Below, piece after piece: positions 1 to 28,126 of a stretch of DNA of 64,000 nt. A model generated the notes under the pieces. That model saw only the letters and a program-made list of their open reading frames with translations. It had not been told where the DNA came from and searched no databases. This DNA comes from Platycnemis pennipes. Its lineage: Eukaryota; Arthropoda; Insecta; Odonata; Platycnemididae. The position numbers and the translations under genes are program-made. The number at the start of each line of letters is the position of its first letter. Positions within the stretch are counted from its first letter, which is position 1. The DNA is taken from the NCBI GenBank assembly GCA_933228895.1, contig OW121847.1:85601656-85665655 (forward strand), written 5' to 3'.

Positions 1-800
1 CCTTTATTATTTTCAGAAATAGAACCTTTACATCAACACTGTTAAATACAATACCCTTTCCTTTCTGCAAGGAGTACATTGCGGACTGATTATCAAGAAA
101 AACATTAATGTTACAGAAGGGCGGTGACACCGCCATTGCATGGTTTGCAGCCATCAAGGCTGCCATAGTCTCTGCTTCCACTATTGGTTTGTCTTGAGGA
201 AATGGCCACATTTCGCAAATGTCTAATGAGGGTATAACCCAGGCCCCCTGAAAGGGTGTGGCATCACTATAAACATCGAGAATACAAGAATATACACTAA
301 AAGACCTAGGCCGGTGCCACAGGCACTCATCCCATAATAACTGTAACCAGTATGTTCGTCGCACTGCACAATCCTTAATAAGGAAGTATGGGAGGCGTAA
401 TATATACACACACCAGGCTACAAAGCCTGTCGCTTTTGGAATGTCCACTTGGCGCACTCTTTTTAGAACAGAAATGATGTAATGGATGCGTTGTAGGGAC
501 GCCACTGTGAGTTCAAGTTGCTGTGACACAGTATCGATTAACACACCAAGATATTTTACCCGCTGGTTTAGGTTAAGTACACACTTAAATTTATTGATTA
601 CAATACCTAAATCTATTTCCAGAAATTTTAAAACATCTAACACAAATAAACGCTGATCAATATTTAGTATTAACAACCAATCATCTAAATAAGGTATCAT
701 ATTAATATGAAAACGCTCCCAAATGAGTCTTTTTACATCGCGGGCCCATGGGCAGTCTCGCCCAGCTATAGTAAATATTATCACAATTCTACCTAATGTC
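1..800 (-). CDS. Retroelement reverse transcriptase/RNase H, open frame truncated at both ends
   Basis: Reading the minus strand from about 800 down to 1 gives one frame without a stop, roughly 265 residues, running off the left edge. In order it shows a YLDDW catalytic box (677-691), a YLGVLIDT block typical of the RT segment after the active site (about 527-550), then an RNase H-like domain: SDAT near 255-265, an acidic VEAET helix and an FLDNQSAM block near 75-100, giving the D-E-D set. The family is not settled. The YLDD box, the LGVLIDT spacing and the tightly joined RNase H resemble DIRS-type retrotransposons, and some hepadna-like RTs share this layout. The 5' side ends in a C-rich tract at 801-842. 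It lies at the 3' side of the XYLB gene and shares its strand. The RT/RNase H assignment is firm; the class is inference. Confidence 0.72.
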
Positions 801-842
801 CCTCCCCCCCTCCCCCCCCCCCCCCCTTCCACCCCCCCCCCT
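801..842. repeat. C-rich homopolymer tract
   Basis: About 40 bases are nearly all C, broken by a few T and A. The tract marks the 5' break of the adjoining RT frame. Homopolymers of this length are prone to sequencing-length error, so the true break could be slightly different. Confidence 0.9.
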
Positions 843-1612
843 GCTTTTGATTGCAATAAAGGCAGACTAAAACCTATTTTGGTCGACTCCTTATTTTCGT
901 CACCCGCTCCCCCATGAAGACGCGGCAAGCCGAAAGGGGTGACACAACCCCAACCGCACCGGAAGTGGAAACGACAAGGTTAAGAACATTTTGCTTAACA
1001 GTGACTTAGGAAGAAAGTGTTTTGAGTTCTGATAGTGACAGTGAGAATGACATAAACATTTGCTCTGAATGAATTTGGAGGATTTTGGTGATATTGCGTA
1101 GCAATAGAACATATTAGACCAAAAAGAAGAAACAAAATTGGGATTTACCACAATTTATAAAAACAAATTTCTAACAACCTAGGTTTCAAATACACTGTAT
1201 CATCTTCAGGTCTTCGAAACCTAGGTAATAATGAATGTTTTTTTAAATGTAGTAAATTGCAATATTGTTTCTTCATTTTTGTCAAGTTTTCTCTGAAGTT
1301 GACGCATTCGTGTATGAAGATTTGGGATGAAGGTTCATTTTGCTTGGAAGGATGTTTCCAATTATAAAGGAAAAAAAAGAGACTTTCATTGGTAATTCTG
1401 GCTGTCAAGACACAGCAAGCAATGTGCAAAATATTAAAGATAACTTTCAAATTTTCTTTGATAAGGATTGATTAAGGAAGATTATGGAGGAAACTAAATG
1501 CTATGCGAGCAAATTAATACTACCAGCAGTAGAACATTTCCACTGAAACCTAGAATAGCATCATGGAAGCCAACAGCATTTCTAGATACGTAAATAGAAA
1601 TTATTCATACTA

Positions 1613-2404
1613 ATGTGTGTTGTACAAGAACAGACCCTTAGGTCACACTTTTCACCAAAAAAAATAAAAAGTACAACAGAGTTTGGAGATTTAACAACAA
1701 GTGAAAGTTTTGAATCCATTTTCAAATTCCATAATTTCACTAACAAGAAAGAGAAGAATAGTTTTCAGGGACCCCCAAAGTTTTACAAAATGTATTCCAT
1801 GATTGAAATTTCAGGAATTTATTTTGCCATTCAACAATATTTATACTGATGAATAACTAATTCTTTTGGGAGAACGTTTGTTTCAAATAATATCTTCCTC
1901 TCAAACCATCCACATTCAGGAACAAATCGTACAAGCTCTGCAATTCAACCAATGGGTTATTTTAAGTTTACCCTGGCAAGGATACAAAGTTTTCAACATC
2001 TCTTATCAATCTGGGAAAAGGTAAAATGACATCCAAATCTCCGGAGTTAGTGGAGTTACTCCTAAACCAAGGTAGCATGAATTTGATGGATAATTACTAC
2101 AATTCTCCAGATTTATTGAAGCTTCTAATGACTTACACCAAACACATTGCATACCATCATATCCACATTTCAAGATGCCGAAATTGAGATTATCAACAAG
2201 AGTGGAAAGGAAATAAAGAAACCAACCTACATGGCTAATTGCAATAAACAAAAGGGGAGCGTTGATCAAAAACATCAACTTTTTCAAACATATCTAAATA
2301 AGTGGCATATGAAAATTTTCTACAGACCTCTAAATTTAGAGTACTTAGCGTTTGCAGTACAGTATTTTTTGACGCAAAATGTAAATCATGCTCAGGATAG
2401 GTAA
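1613..2404 (+). pseudogene. Old piggyBac-like transposase relic (family A)
   Basis: The plus strand holds a badly decayed piggyBac-type transposase. Recognisable blocks in order are a segment resembling the 'small residue, F-x-x-I-x-K-F, N-F' region (about 1690-1800), MDNYYNSPDLL (2086-2118), corresponding to the family's DNxYTS block with a catalytic Asp, and KPTYMANCNKQKGSVDQ (2218-2270), corresponding to the YN..MGGVD block with the third Asp, followed by a KW..K(I/L)F stretch. Several stops and frameshifts separate the blocks, so no transposase can be made. Weaker similarity may extend back to about 940. It differs clearly in sequence from the piggyBac copies at 7-18 kb, so it is a separate and older family. 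It lies downstream of the last XYLB exon found, probably in a later intron. Confidence 0.6.
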
Positions 2405-2505
2405 TAACATGTAAAAGCTTTCACTGCGAATGAAATATGCACCTATGAGCTCAGGAGTTGTGAAGCCTAGAATTACACTTGTACAAGACTTGTAGAATTT
2501 ACAGT
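2371..2505. repeat. Diverged duplicate of 4485-4620
   Basis: This stretch aligns collinearly with 4485-4620. Shared blocks include AAATCATGC, ATAATAACATG, TTTCAC, ATGAGCTCAG and GAAGCCTAGAATTACA, with about a quarter of positions changed. One copy follows the family A piggyBac relic; the other lies in XYLB intron 6. It may be a short non-autonomous element or a local duplication. Confidence 0.6.
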
Positions 2506-3923
2506 ACAGTATTTACTTTACTTTCAATGGTAATATATCATAATTATTCTGATAAAAGAATTGACCACCTGTCCTTCAGTGTCCAAGTGGTATGAAGTTT
2601 GTCTCTAAAATAAGGCAGTACAGTTCAGCCAAGAGTGTCAGACATTATGCTTCCATGACTCATTAAGAGGCATTTCTTAAAAAGATCACTTGTTATAGGT
2701 AAGAAGACCAGACTGCAAATACACTGTGAAGTCTGTACTATACACAGTAAGGGGAAAGACTTTGCTGGTGAGAACATTATAACATCAGACTGAGGATTAC
2801 CACACCAAGCAGAATTTTGAAGGTGAAAAATTTTTTTCTTTCCTATCAACTAAAATACTTTCAACATGACATTTTTTGCTTTGCGCTACTTTTGGAACAG
2901 ATATATTATAAAAGACAAAAAAATTATGTTCATACTTTACATTTGACAACAACATCTATAAAATTCACCTTTGAAATAACACAAATGAAAGTCTGCTGTG
3001 GAGGTGATGAGATTGAAGTTCTGGGTCTTTTAAATCATTCAATAATAGTGACCACCATTTTATGATGAAGTATCTGTCTCCATTTTGGTCTGTTTTTTTC
3101 AAAATGATATTCTGACAAATGATTTCTTTCAATTAAGTTTTCAACATGGCCATAAACTATATCTTCATTTAAACAACTTTCAGTTTCTAACCCCTGAATT
3201 CCTTGAATTTTTACAATGTTTTTACTCTACACAAAAAATATATGGTTTTGTAACCAATCCTAAAAATCTCAAAAGTTTTGAATTATGAAATATAATATAG
3301 AATAACTTACTAAATGCAGGTCTTCATAAATGATCAAAACATTTAAATCTCCTCTGGCAGCTGGGTTAAAATCAATTCAAATATACTCCAGGCTTCAAGG
3401 ACTAATGACTAGGAATAGTCATTCAGAGCAATTTCAAGATTCCCTGACTCAGGAGACTCAACCAGTATCAGGATCCCCCTTCTTAGCCTCTCCCTTTGCC
3501 TTGCCTCTCCCTTTACCTTACCCCTCCCATTGGGCACTACAGAGGGGTCCCATCACCCCTATTTGGGAGTGGTGTCTCCACCCTCTATACACCCTCCTCC
3601 CCACATACACTCTCTTACTAAAACACATATCATCGGATAAAGCTTTGAAAAAGTTTCACTGAGTGACAAGTGAGTTTTTGAAAGCAGCACTGCCAACCTA
3701 GGCAATAGTGGAAAGATGTTTTTGTCTGGGATTACATGAAATTGGTATTCACAGTTACTTTCTTTAAGGGTAAATAGCATTCAGATAGATGTGTTGGAGA
3801 AAACCACAAGTGTCATCTATTATCTATTTGATGCCTCAAGCCAAATTATATTTTTAACTGATGCACATTATACCTTAAAACTTGTAAAATTTTTAGAGGC
3901 ATTAAACACTCAGAGATACATAC
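2506..3923. other. No gene recognised; presumed XYLB 3' intron
   Basis: AT-rich sequence downstream of the last XYLB exon found. I looked on the minus strand for the C-terminal FGGY blocks (the ATGGxSxN region) and found none. Short frames here have no recognisable domain. Confidence 0.4.
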
Positions 3924-20569
<16,646 letters not shown>

Positions 20570-22449
20570 TTGAGATCAAATTAGACAAAGTTGAAAGTCA
20601 AATTTCTCAAATTTATCTTGCGGGTGATAAAATTGTTTCTTCCCCAACAATAGCCATCTAACCCAGTCGACGATAACGTGCTGACTGTTAATTCCAGAAG
20701 AATAATATTCTATGCGCACATATCGCGAGAGCTGTTTATATTAGTTTCATTATAGAGATAAGGCTATAAAAGGCATCAATACACCCACTCCATAGATAAC
20801 CCTGCCCCCTCAAATTTTTCGTTATCGTTTTGTTTTCCCAAAATTCTCACTAGAAGCGCGAAAGCTGGAGCAATTGCATGTTGTGGTAAAGTTCTTTTGC
20901 ATATTAATGGAACCTAAGCACTATAGCGAAGGTAAAATTCTCTATATATTCCTGAAACTACATAGTATTTGAAGCATGAATAGGGAGATAAGAGCATCAA
21001 AAAATTAATTTCTTTGCGCCATGACGTTTTTAGATGATCAACTTCTATCCAACTTGTTATGTTGAGACTGTTTCATTTAATTTTTTTTAAGTTTGATCAT
21101 TTGTATTACCCCTTTCATATCCATTACTTAGGCATCACCTGCAGGAGAGTTTCGCTGACCGTATACTACGTTGCCCTATTTTAAAAGACGAAAAGTGACA
21201 TCAGCCATCATACAATATCAAATTTTTGGTAGTCCGAATCTACCAGTTTGTATCCACCTCGGCTTTCCATCTAGTATGAGAAGCTAAACAGACTTTTTCA
21301 GGCTCCAAATACATATGAAATTGATTATATGAAAGGTTAATGCTTGTAAATAGTCATTTAATGCTGTTATAATACAGACATTTCATCAACATTGCGAAAT
21401 ACCTAGCGAGCCAACATGAGGGTGTGTGGCAGGGGGTGAAGATCACCTAACATACACTATTGACATGTAACTAGGCAACTAAATGCTAAATAATAGGGTC
21501 ACATGCAGCTAGATGGTTAGTATCTACATAAAAAGAAAGGGATAATTGGTTGTTATGAATAATGTAATCGCAAACATTTCATATTGGCAAACGATTTGTC
21601 CTTTATCCATGTGATAAAAGGTAAACAACCTTATGCATATGATATGGGTGTCCTACTCAACATTTAAGGGTATATAGCAGGAAACATAGCCCTCTGAATG
21701 ACGTTACTAATTAGGCTTTGTAAATCGATGTAGTATAAAATATAAACCAATTTGCGCTATAAAGTGAATAAGATTTTAAGAGACGCGAATTTGTCTTCAT
21801 TATCGTTAAAATTTGAATTGAACTATTTGTAAGCATCGAGTCGATTTGGGAACGTGAGTTTAAATAATGACATTCATTATTTTGTAGGCTGTTTCCGTCG
21901 TGCGGCTTGTCAATGACGTTTCAAGAACTTCTTCGATTCGATTGATTGAATCATAAAGTAAGGTTGCAAAATAAAATGCCGAACGACTGGTTCCTTTCCA
22001 AGCGCGATAAGGTATCAGAAGAGATGTCATAATCCCGTATAGATAGGTATGCATGCAGGTAGCCCAGGTTATTTGATATCCGTGTATAATATTAATCCCA
22101 CCAGCAGCATTCCTTCTACGCATGGTGTAATGCCCCTGATACTTTTCGGTGTAGCATTAATTTAATACATTAAAATATTATTACTATGTTTTTCTTAATG
22201 CCTAAGTAGTATGTGTTGTACCTAATGTATATCTAGCGAACATTCTACATCCGCGTTACTAACTTGACTGGTGTCTTGCGGTATCCTCAATGGATGTAAG
22301 CTTATATTTTTCATTTCGGTTTTACCCACCGTTTCCTAAATTTGCCTAAAAGTTATGCATTCGCGCATTCATCTAGGATTTTGGATGCTCCCACCATAAT
22401 CGGAATTTCGTGTTGCGTTACTAATCCATTTATATCTGTCAAAATCTAG
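20570..22449. other. Upstream flank of XYLB; no gene seen
   Basis: This should contain the XYLB 5' UTR and promoter, but no minus-strand TATA box or initiator stands out. A TATAAAAGG at about 20764-20772 is on the plus strand, pointing away from XYLB. The rest is AT-rich without recognised genes. Confidence 0.5.
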
Positions 22450-22745
22450 AGTTGTAGTGTTCGATGGAGGTTACCGACAATTAAAGTCATTTAGGCAAAG
22501 GTCGGAGAAATACGGCAGAGAAACCCGGCGTCGGCATTATCCTACTCATAACGAAATGCTTCGAGGGGTCTACGGTTCAACGTCACTTTCGACGGACGGA
22601 GTACTGGGATTGAAGTTCTCTCCAAATAGCACTCAAGAGGGGACCGGTATACGATTTTAAAAAATCTTTGATTCACCCGGGGATTGATACCGGGGCTTTC
22701 ATGATGGGATACCAATACCATAGCCACCACACGTAAAAATTTAGC
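22450..22745 (-). mobile_element. tRNA-derived SINE, body shared with 25.4 and 25.9 kb
   Basis: On the minus strand a tRNA-like head (about 22735-22665, B-box-like GGTATCAATCCCC) is followed by TGGAGAGAACTT and CAGTACTCCGTCCGTCG (about 22600). The same body block occurs at 25385-25440 and, more diverged, at 25855-25905, both on the plus strand. A tRNA-like head plus a shared body fits a SINE family. Confidence 0.6.
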
Positions 22746-23487
22746 CTCTGATTTCATTTAGCATCTAGAAGAGTCTCGGGACACTGAGTTGGAAGCTAAA
22801 GGTGACACCTCCGATGACCTTTTTGAGTAGACAGTGACTTTTCTCTTTAACCCCCCCCCCTCTCATGTCTCTATTCTCACCGACCAATTCCATATAGATG
22901 TGATGCGCACAACTTTTAATTGCCTACCAAATTTGCCGGAGAGTTATGAATGACGAGGAACGAAGAAAGAGGAGTGCTGAGAGGAAGTTTTTTTTAATAT
23001 GTTAATATATTGTTCAGAAGTTTTCTCTACTTGCTGTCGGAATAGCCAAGGAAATCGTCCTCCTAACCTACAACCTTGTCTATTTTGCCACCCAAGTAAC
23101 AAAACCGTTCTATTTGTTTCTACCTACGTCCTCCTACTTCTATATTTATCTCCTCTTTCCTTTTACTCCAGAATTTTATACATGAGCCGAAGAAATACTT
23201 ATTCTTCTGCCCCGCCGTACGGTTCGGTTCTTAGACATAAATCTCAAGTTCTCTGAGGCCTGGATGCCAATAATTTCAGTTGAGTAACCTTATTCGTATT
23301 TCATTTCCCTAAATCCATCTCTGATTAGTACCATTCTCTATTATTTACGGTTAGATTTTATTTGCTGTTATATCACATGTGAAAACTATATCTCTCGACT
23401 TTTTTAAGGCGGTCCGTAAAAAATAGTCGAATGAAATTTAGTTTCTATAGATCCTCCTAAAGAAATTCCTTCACATGTGAAATATGC
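22746..23487. other. No gene recognised
   Basis: Contains a short C tract (about 22851-22860) and AT-rich sequence. Short frames have no recognisable domain. Confidence 0.5.
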
Positions 23488-23533
23488 GCATTAACCCATT
23501 AGACCAAAGGTCCGTGGTCCGATTCCTGCTCCA
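23488..23533 (+). repeat. tRNA-like SINE head fragment
   Basis: The stretch includes CATTAACCCATTAGACCAA and a B-box-like GGTCCGATTCC, consistent with a tRNA-derived SINE head. It stops exactly where the 23534 inverted-repeat element begins, so it may be target sequence cut by that insertion. Confidence 0.4.
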
Positions 23534-24020
23534 CCCTGGTGAAAATAAACCGTGACGGACAGTGTGACAACAATGTGTATCACACTGTGCAAGTGTATTA
23601 GTCACAGTGTATGTACACTGTGTGCACAGTGTGCTCCTTCAAAGTGTGATGGACAGTGTGACCACAATGTGCTGCACACTGTACAAGGCTATTAGTCACA
23701 GTGTACGCACACTGTGCTCCCTTCAAAGCGTGATGGACAGTGTGACCACAATGTGCAGCACACTGTACATGGGTATTAGTCACAGTGTCCTCACAATGTG
23801 TGCACGGTGTCTTCACACTGTGTGCACGGTGTCCTCACACTGTGAACACACTGTACCGTCACAGTGTCTATCACGCTTTCTGCACGCTTTTGAGTCCCAA
23901 TTTACGCTTTTGTCACGGTGTATGCACACTGTAATCACACTCTTGTCACATTCTAAGCACACTGTGTTCACGCTTCTGTCACATTGTCTGTCACACTGTC
24001 ACGGTTTATTTTCACCAGGG
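23534..24020. mobile_element. 487-bp inverted-repeat element made of CACAGTGTG-like units
   Basis: The two ends are inverted copies: CCCTGGTGAAAATAAACC at 23534 and its reverse complement ending at 24020, followed inward by CGTGAC. The interior is almost wholly variants of CACAGTGTG, CACACTGTG and CACAATGTG spaced about 10-13 bp apart in both orientations, with an internal near-repeat of about 80 bp (around 23632-23710 and 23711-23795). No transposase frame is present; the long frames on both strands simply reflect the repeat. It fits a non-autonomous foldback/MITE-like DNA element whose subterminal repeats have expanded. No convincing target duplication is visible. Confidence 0.75.
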
Positions 24021-25384
24021 CAGAAAACCGTTTTCCTCAGGCAATTTTCAATCCATCATATATTGACAGAATATTTTTGTGAAAAAAGGTTAACACTACA
24101 ATGAAATCATTAGAGTGATAAGAAATAAATTATTTATCCCAAAAATTATATGCCCATATTTTTTCTCATGATTTAAAAGTATGTATGATGGGGAATAAAA
24201 TTTCCGCAACAATGAAATAACTGCCATTGAACTCCATTACGACTACTCTCTAAAGAAGCTACACTAGGTGCTCTTCAGGGTGAATTATCTTCAGATATTT
24301 ATTGGCAATGGTATCTTTTTAGTTCCGTCTCAGTTCATTTAACGAAGTAAAGATTATTTACTACTCGCGGATACTTAATATTTAGTTTCTGTAAATTATC
24401 CATTATATTGTTCATTCAATGTAAATACTGGTAATATGAGTGAATTTACTCGTTTTCGACCATTGTTGCTTGTAGTGTTTGGATCAATTCTAACCCTTCA
24501 TATAAGTCAATTCTGCAACTAGACCTTTTCTCCTTAGAAGGAGAATTGAAATACCCGTAGGCCCATTGTGACATGCTGCATAAATGTAATTTTCTTTGTA
24601 ACGAACATTGCGAGCCTAGTTTGTATTGGTCCAAGTGCAGTAAGACGAGTCGATATCACGGACCGCTCTCTCTGTTGTTTTTGTTCACTCAAACTGGCTT
24701 GTTTTCTGATCAACTCCTCGAAGCATGAATTTATATGAAATGGAACGTTTAGGAGACAATTGATGGAGATCTCCCAAAATATCATTGTAATTATCGTCCT
24801 TGTGTTTTTTCTCTGGTTCGCAGGGTGCCATCGCTGATGCCGGCGCCACTAGTCCTGACTGGCGCCACTCCCGAGCTCAGCTCACGCAGCCGTCACAGAA
24901 TCACGTCTCAAGTTCCATCCCACGCTCTCAGGCGTCCCATTCGGTCGTGATCGGGGCGCGGGACTGACTTTTCCCACGGCCGTTTCAGGTGAGGAGACTG
25001 AGCTTTCTCTAGTTTTCCCACATCTGACTTCCCGTCTCCACCAGGAGTGAGATAATACCGGAGTGTGTTAGAAGTCCGGTGCGGCATTCGATGTCACTCC
25101 GCTAACTACTACGCGGGCCTCGTTTGGACTAATTCACAGCTCCGCGCTGGAACCTCCACCTTTGACAAAAGAAGCACACCCCAGCAAGTGATGGGGCCCT
25201 TTTGCTTCCTTACCAGTCAGGCTGAGTGAGGTTTGTTCGTTTACAGTGACGGTAATTTCCTGCTGAGATGTCAGGGTGAAGTGGTGATTAAATTACTGGT
25301 CTCCCTCCCCGAAAGCCAGGGTTAATATGCCTGTAGAGGAAATATTTTGCATCGGCAGCCCGGACTCCACCTGTGTGCTTTGTG
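24021..25384. other. No gene recognised; moderately GC-rich stretch at 24.82-25.25 kb
   Basis: 24820-25250 is richer in GC and CpG than its surroundings and contains CAGGTGAG at about 24986, a possible splice donor. No convincing coding frame goes with it. A non-coding first exon or an old repeat are both possible. Confidence 0.35.
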
Positions 25385-25480
25385 GAGAGTACTTCTATTT
25401 CAGTACTCCGTCCGTCGGATGGCACGTTAAGCCGTGGTCCCTCTGGCGCCTTTCAGGCGCCAGAGGGACTACGGCTGACG
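25385..25480 (+). repeat. SINE body with long perfect hairpin
   Basis: The block CAGTACTCCGTCCGTCGGAT followed by GGCACGTTAAGCCG is the body shared with the 22.5-kb and 25.9-kb SINE copies. It runs into a hairpin: 25437-25450 pairs perfectly with 25456-25469 (14 bp, loop TTTCA), extended by CCGT/ACGG with one G-T wobble to 19 pairs (25432-25474). The hairpin is not present in the other two copies. Confidence 0.65.
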
Positions 25481-25849
25481 ACTGAAGGCGTCACTTTGTC
25501 AGATTGTTGTACATCCATAATTGAATACTCTCACAGGGAATAATCCACACTGTTTATTAAGAGATCGACTTAGGTTGCAAAACGTTGAGTCATTTTCAGA
25601 TTGTTAGGATTCCCCTTTGAAAATTAATGAAACCAGAGCCCTGCCCCCCCCTTAGCTCTCTACAAAACCAAAATTAATCTTTAATTGACAAGTCACAGTT
25701 ACATGGTAGCAGCAAATGGAAAAATAGGAAAACTCGTTACATCATTCTACTCGAGTATGACTAGAACAAAGATGGCCAGATTCGTTGAATACTTCTTACA
25801 TTTAAGAAAACATAGCCTACTATAACACTCGCCCGGACCGGTCCAGTGC

Positions 25850-25935
25850 CGTATGGAGAGTTCTTTCAGTACAGTACTCCTTCCGTTTGATGGGGCGCTA
25901 AACCATGGACCTTTTAGCACCTATTGGTAAGAGCA
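25850..25935 (+). repeat. SINE body, diverged copy
   Basis: TATGGAGAGTTCTTTCAG and then CAGTACTCCTTCCGTTTGAT and GCGCTAAACC align with the SINE body at 25385-25440 and with the minus-strand copy at 22.5 kb. Confidence 0.55.
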
Positions 25936-25997
25936 GGATAATTTCCAAGTCGTATTTCTCTCCACCCTTACTCCATACCCTGAAAAATATGTCATAA

Positions 25998-26290
25998 TCA
26001 CCAGTCATCGATCATAAGAGTTGTTTGACACAGCTCTACACGCACATATTGGTTAACCTCTTCCTAACTACATAACTTTTTCTTTTACATGAATCACTAC
26101 TTGCTCCATGTATTTTGCTGTTCTCCCCATCCACTATTCCATCGATGATTGACTTTATCAGACCACCAAATCTGAAGACATAGCCGATTAAGTTTTCACG
26201 TCTTCTTTCTAAAACTCTCGTCAGACTCTTTGGATCCATCCTTCTCGGGACTCCTTTGTTTATTACTCAAGCGAGCCATTTATCTTTATC
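25998..26290 (-). pseudogene. Non-LTR retrotransposon 3' end, 5'-truncated
   Basis: The minus strand encodes a degraded form of the LINE C-terminus seen intact at 28127-28487: RRRENLIGYVFRFGGLIKSI aligns with RRLGNLIGHILRHDGLMKAI. The shared 3' untranslated end (AGCTGTGTCAAAC, then a GAT-rich tail) lies near 25998-26040. Stops prevent function. Confidence 0.65.
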
Positions 26291-26869
26291 ATTCGACTTC
26301 CCTGCCACACTTCGAGTGATTCCAGTCTTAGCTTTCTGCGGTTGTTATCATCCATTCTTGGCTTCCATAAATAAGCATAAGTACTCTAGGCATACGTTCT
26401 AATCACCAGAGGACCGAGCTGTCCTCTTTCCTCTGTCCTCAATAACATTTTATACAATAAGTTTAGGGATTTAAATAAAAATAAAACATTTTCATTGACA
26501 CAAAATTATTTTTCGCAAAGGAAAAATATATCTTTGAACATTTAAAATTTACTAACATTTGGGGTTTGAGAAAGTTATATTAAAATCATAAATTTCCCAA
26601 AAAACATCCAAAAAATGCCTATGCCAGATTTAATTTTTATTATACAGTAAACCCTCACATAGCGCAGTTCCACAAGACGAGGTGGCGAGGAAATAAAAGG
26701 ATTTCCAAAATAAATGTGTATTTGTGTACGGTGGAAAAATGTTCGTGAAAAATGCTTGTGAAAAATGCTTGTGACCAAAATCAAATAATGGTGACGCAGA
26801 GTTCAGCAGTAATGCGTCTTAAGGCAATGGTTTAACACAACACAAGGTACCTTTTCTGCGCAAAATCCG

Positions 26870-28110
26870 GAGTCTTCTACCAGTGCAACTTTTATTGCGA
26901 GTTTTGAATGGTTTAAGGATATTATAAAACGAAATAACCATAACATGATGTTAGGGGAACACGGGGAAAGTGTATCTGCTAATCATCTAATAGCCCAAAA
27001 TTTTATTCCAGAGTTTTCTGCCCTGATTGAAGAAAGGGGTTATCTGCCTAAACCAACCTACAACGCCAACGCCTTTTTCTGGAAAAAGATGTCGAACATA
27101 ACCTATATTTCAGAGTAGGAACGACGAGCACCAGGATTTAAGGCCACTAAGCATCGCCTTGCACTGTTTTTTTTTCAAATACTTTAGGTAGCTTAAATTG
27201 TAGGCCGATACTTGTTAGTGCTGAAAATTCTTGAGTTTAAAAGGGAAAAACCTAAGTAATCCTACTTGAGCCTTGGAAATCAAATCAAAAGATGAGGGTG
27301 AACGCAGCTTTGTGCACAGAGTGGTTCAAATTTTTCTTTGTTTCCGGGATCTAAAAAAGAACAACTTGAATTTTAAGGCCTTGCTTACACTTGACAATAC
27401 CCCTGGACATCCAGTTATTCTACCAAATGCTGGCGAAAACATTGAGTACTGTTTCTCCCTCCAAATACGACATCAATTGGCAACCACTGGATCGAGGAGT
27501 CATGAAAACCTTCAAATCCTACCACACTAGGCGCACTTTCAAGACGGGTGGAGGCGTTTGAAGTAAACCTCTTTTCTTGATCATGAATTTGGCCTTCATT
27601 CAAAACCATGGATGAAGTTAACGTCATATTGGATTCATGGAATAAAGGGAAGGAGTCTACATTGAATGCTTGCTGGAAAAGCCTTTGTTCAGAAGTGGTG
27701 AATACTTTCTTCGGGTTTTTTCATTCGAAGAAGGAATCACCGAAATCGTACCTGGCAATAGCTAACGGGGGACAAAGATTTGATGGCAACCAGGAGAAAG
27801 AGGTAGAAGAATTATAAAAACCATATCACAAGGAGGCGACGGAATCTACAGCTATTTCGGTCAGACAACAGTTTCTGACATCTGCTGGAACTGGAATTGA
27901 TTATGGCCAACGAAAATATAGAGGTATGAAGAGGGTTAGTGAACTCAGATGAAAATACGTGTCTTAAATTGACCGTGAAATCTCTCGATGACGTTGTTAA
28001 CGCATTTGACGAATTTCAAGAAAAATTTTGATGAGCCGATACGTATATAGAAGGAAGATTTACCACCTTACAGTGAGCTACAGAAAACCATAAAGAGCGA
28101 GGTAAAACAC
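26870..28110 (+). pseudogene. Tigger-like transposase pseudogene
   Basis: Remnant of the DDE/D transposase of the 26645-29337 element. The longest intact stretch (27273-27527) carries the DNTPGHP block, in which the Asp is the second catalytic residue of the pogo clade. The QPLDRGVM block, which normally precedes FK.YY, is in another frame just downstream. The HTH/CENPB N-terminal domain is not recognisable. Confidence 0.75.
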
Positions 28111-28126
28111 TCATTACATAGTTCCT

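Noticed and set aside
20762..20773. TATAAAAGG as the XYLB TATA box
   Set aside because: It is on the plus strand, the wrong direction for XYLB, and about 200 bp from the start codon.
23534..24020. CACAGTG units as recombination signal heptamers or Transib ends
   Set aside because: The unit is repeated dozens of times in both orientations with no nonamer or regular spacer; the match is a consequence of the simple repeat.
23598..24104. Cys/His-rich frames (72 and 165 residues) resembling zinc-finger repeats
   Set aside because: They are direct translations of the CACAGTGTG repeat array on both strands, not real zinc fingers.
22999..24104. CRISPR array
   Set aside because: The repeats are short, degenerate and without unique spacers, and the window is eukaryotic.
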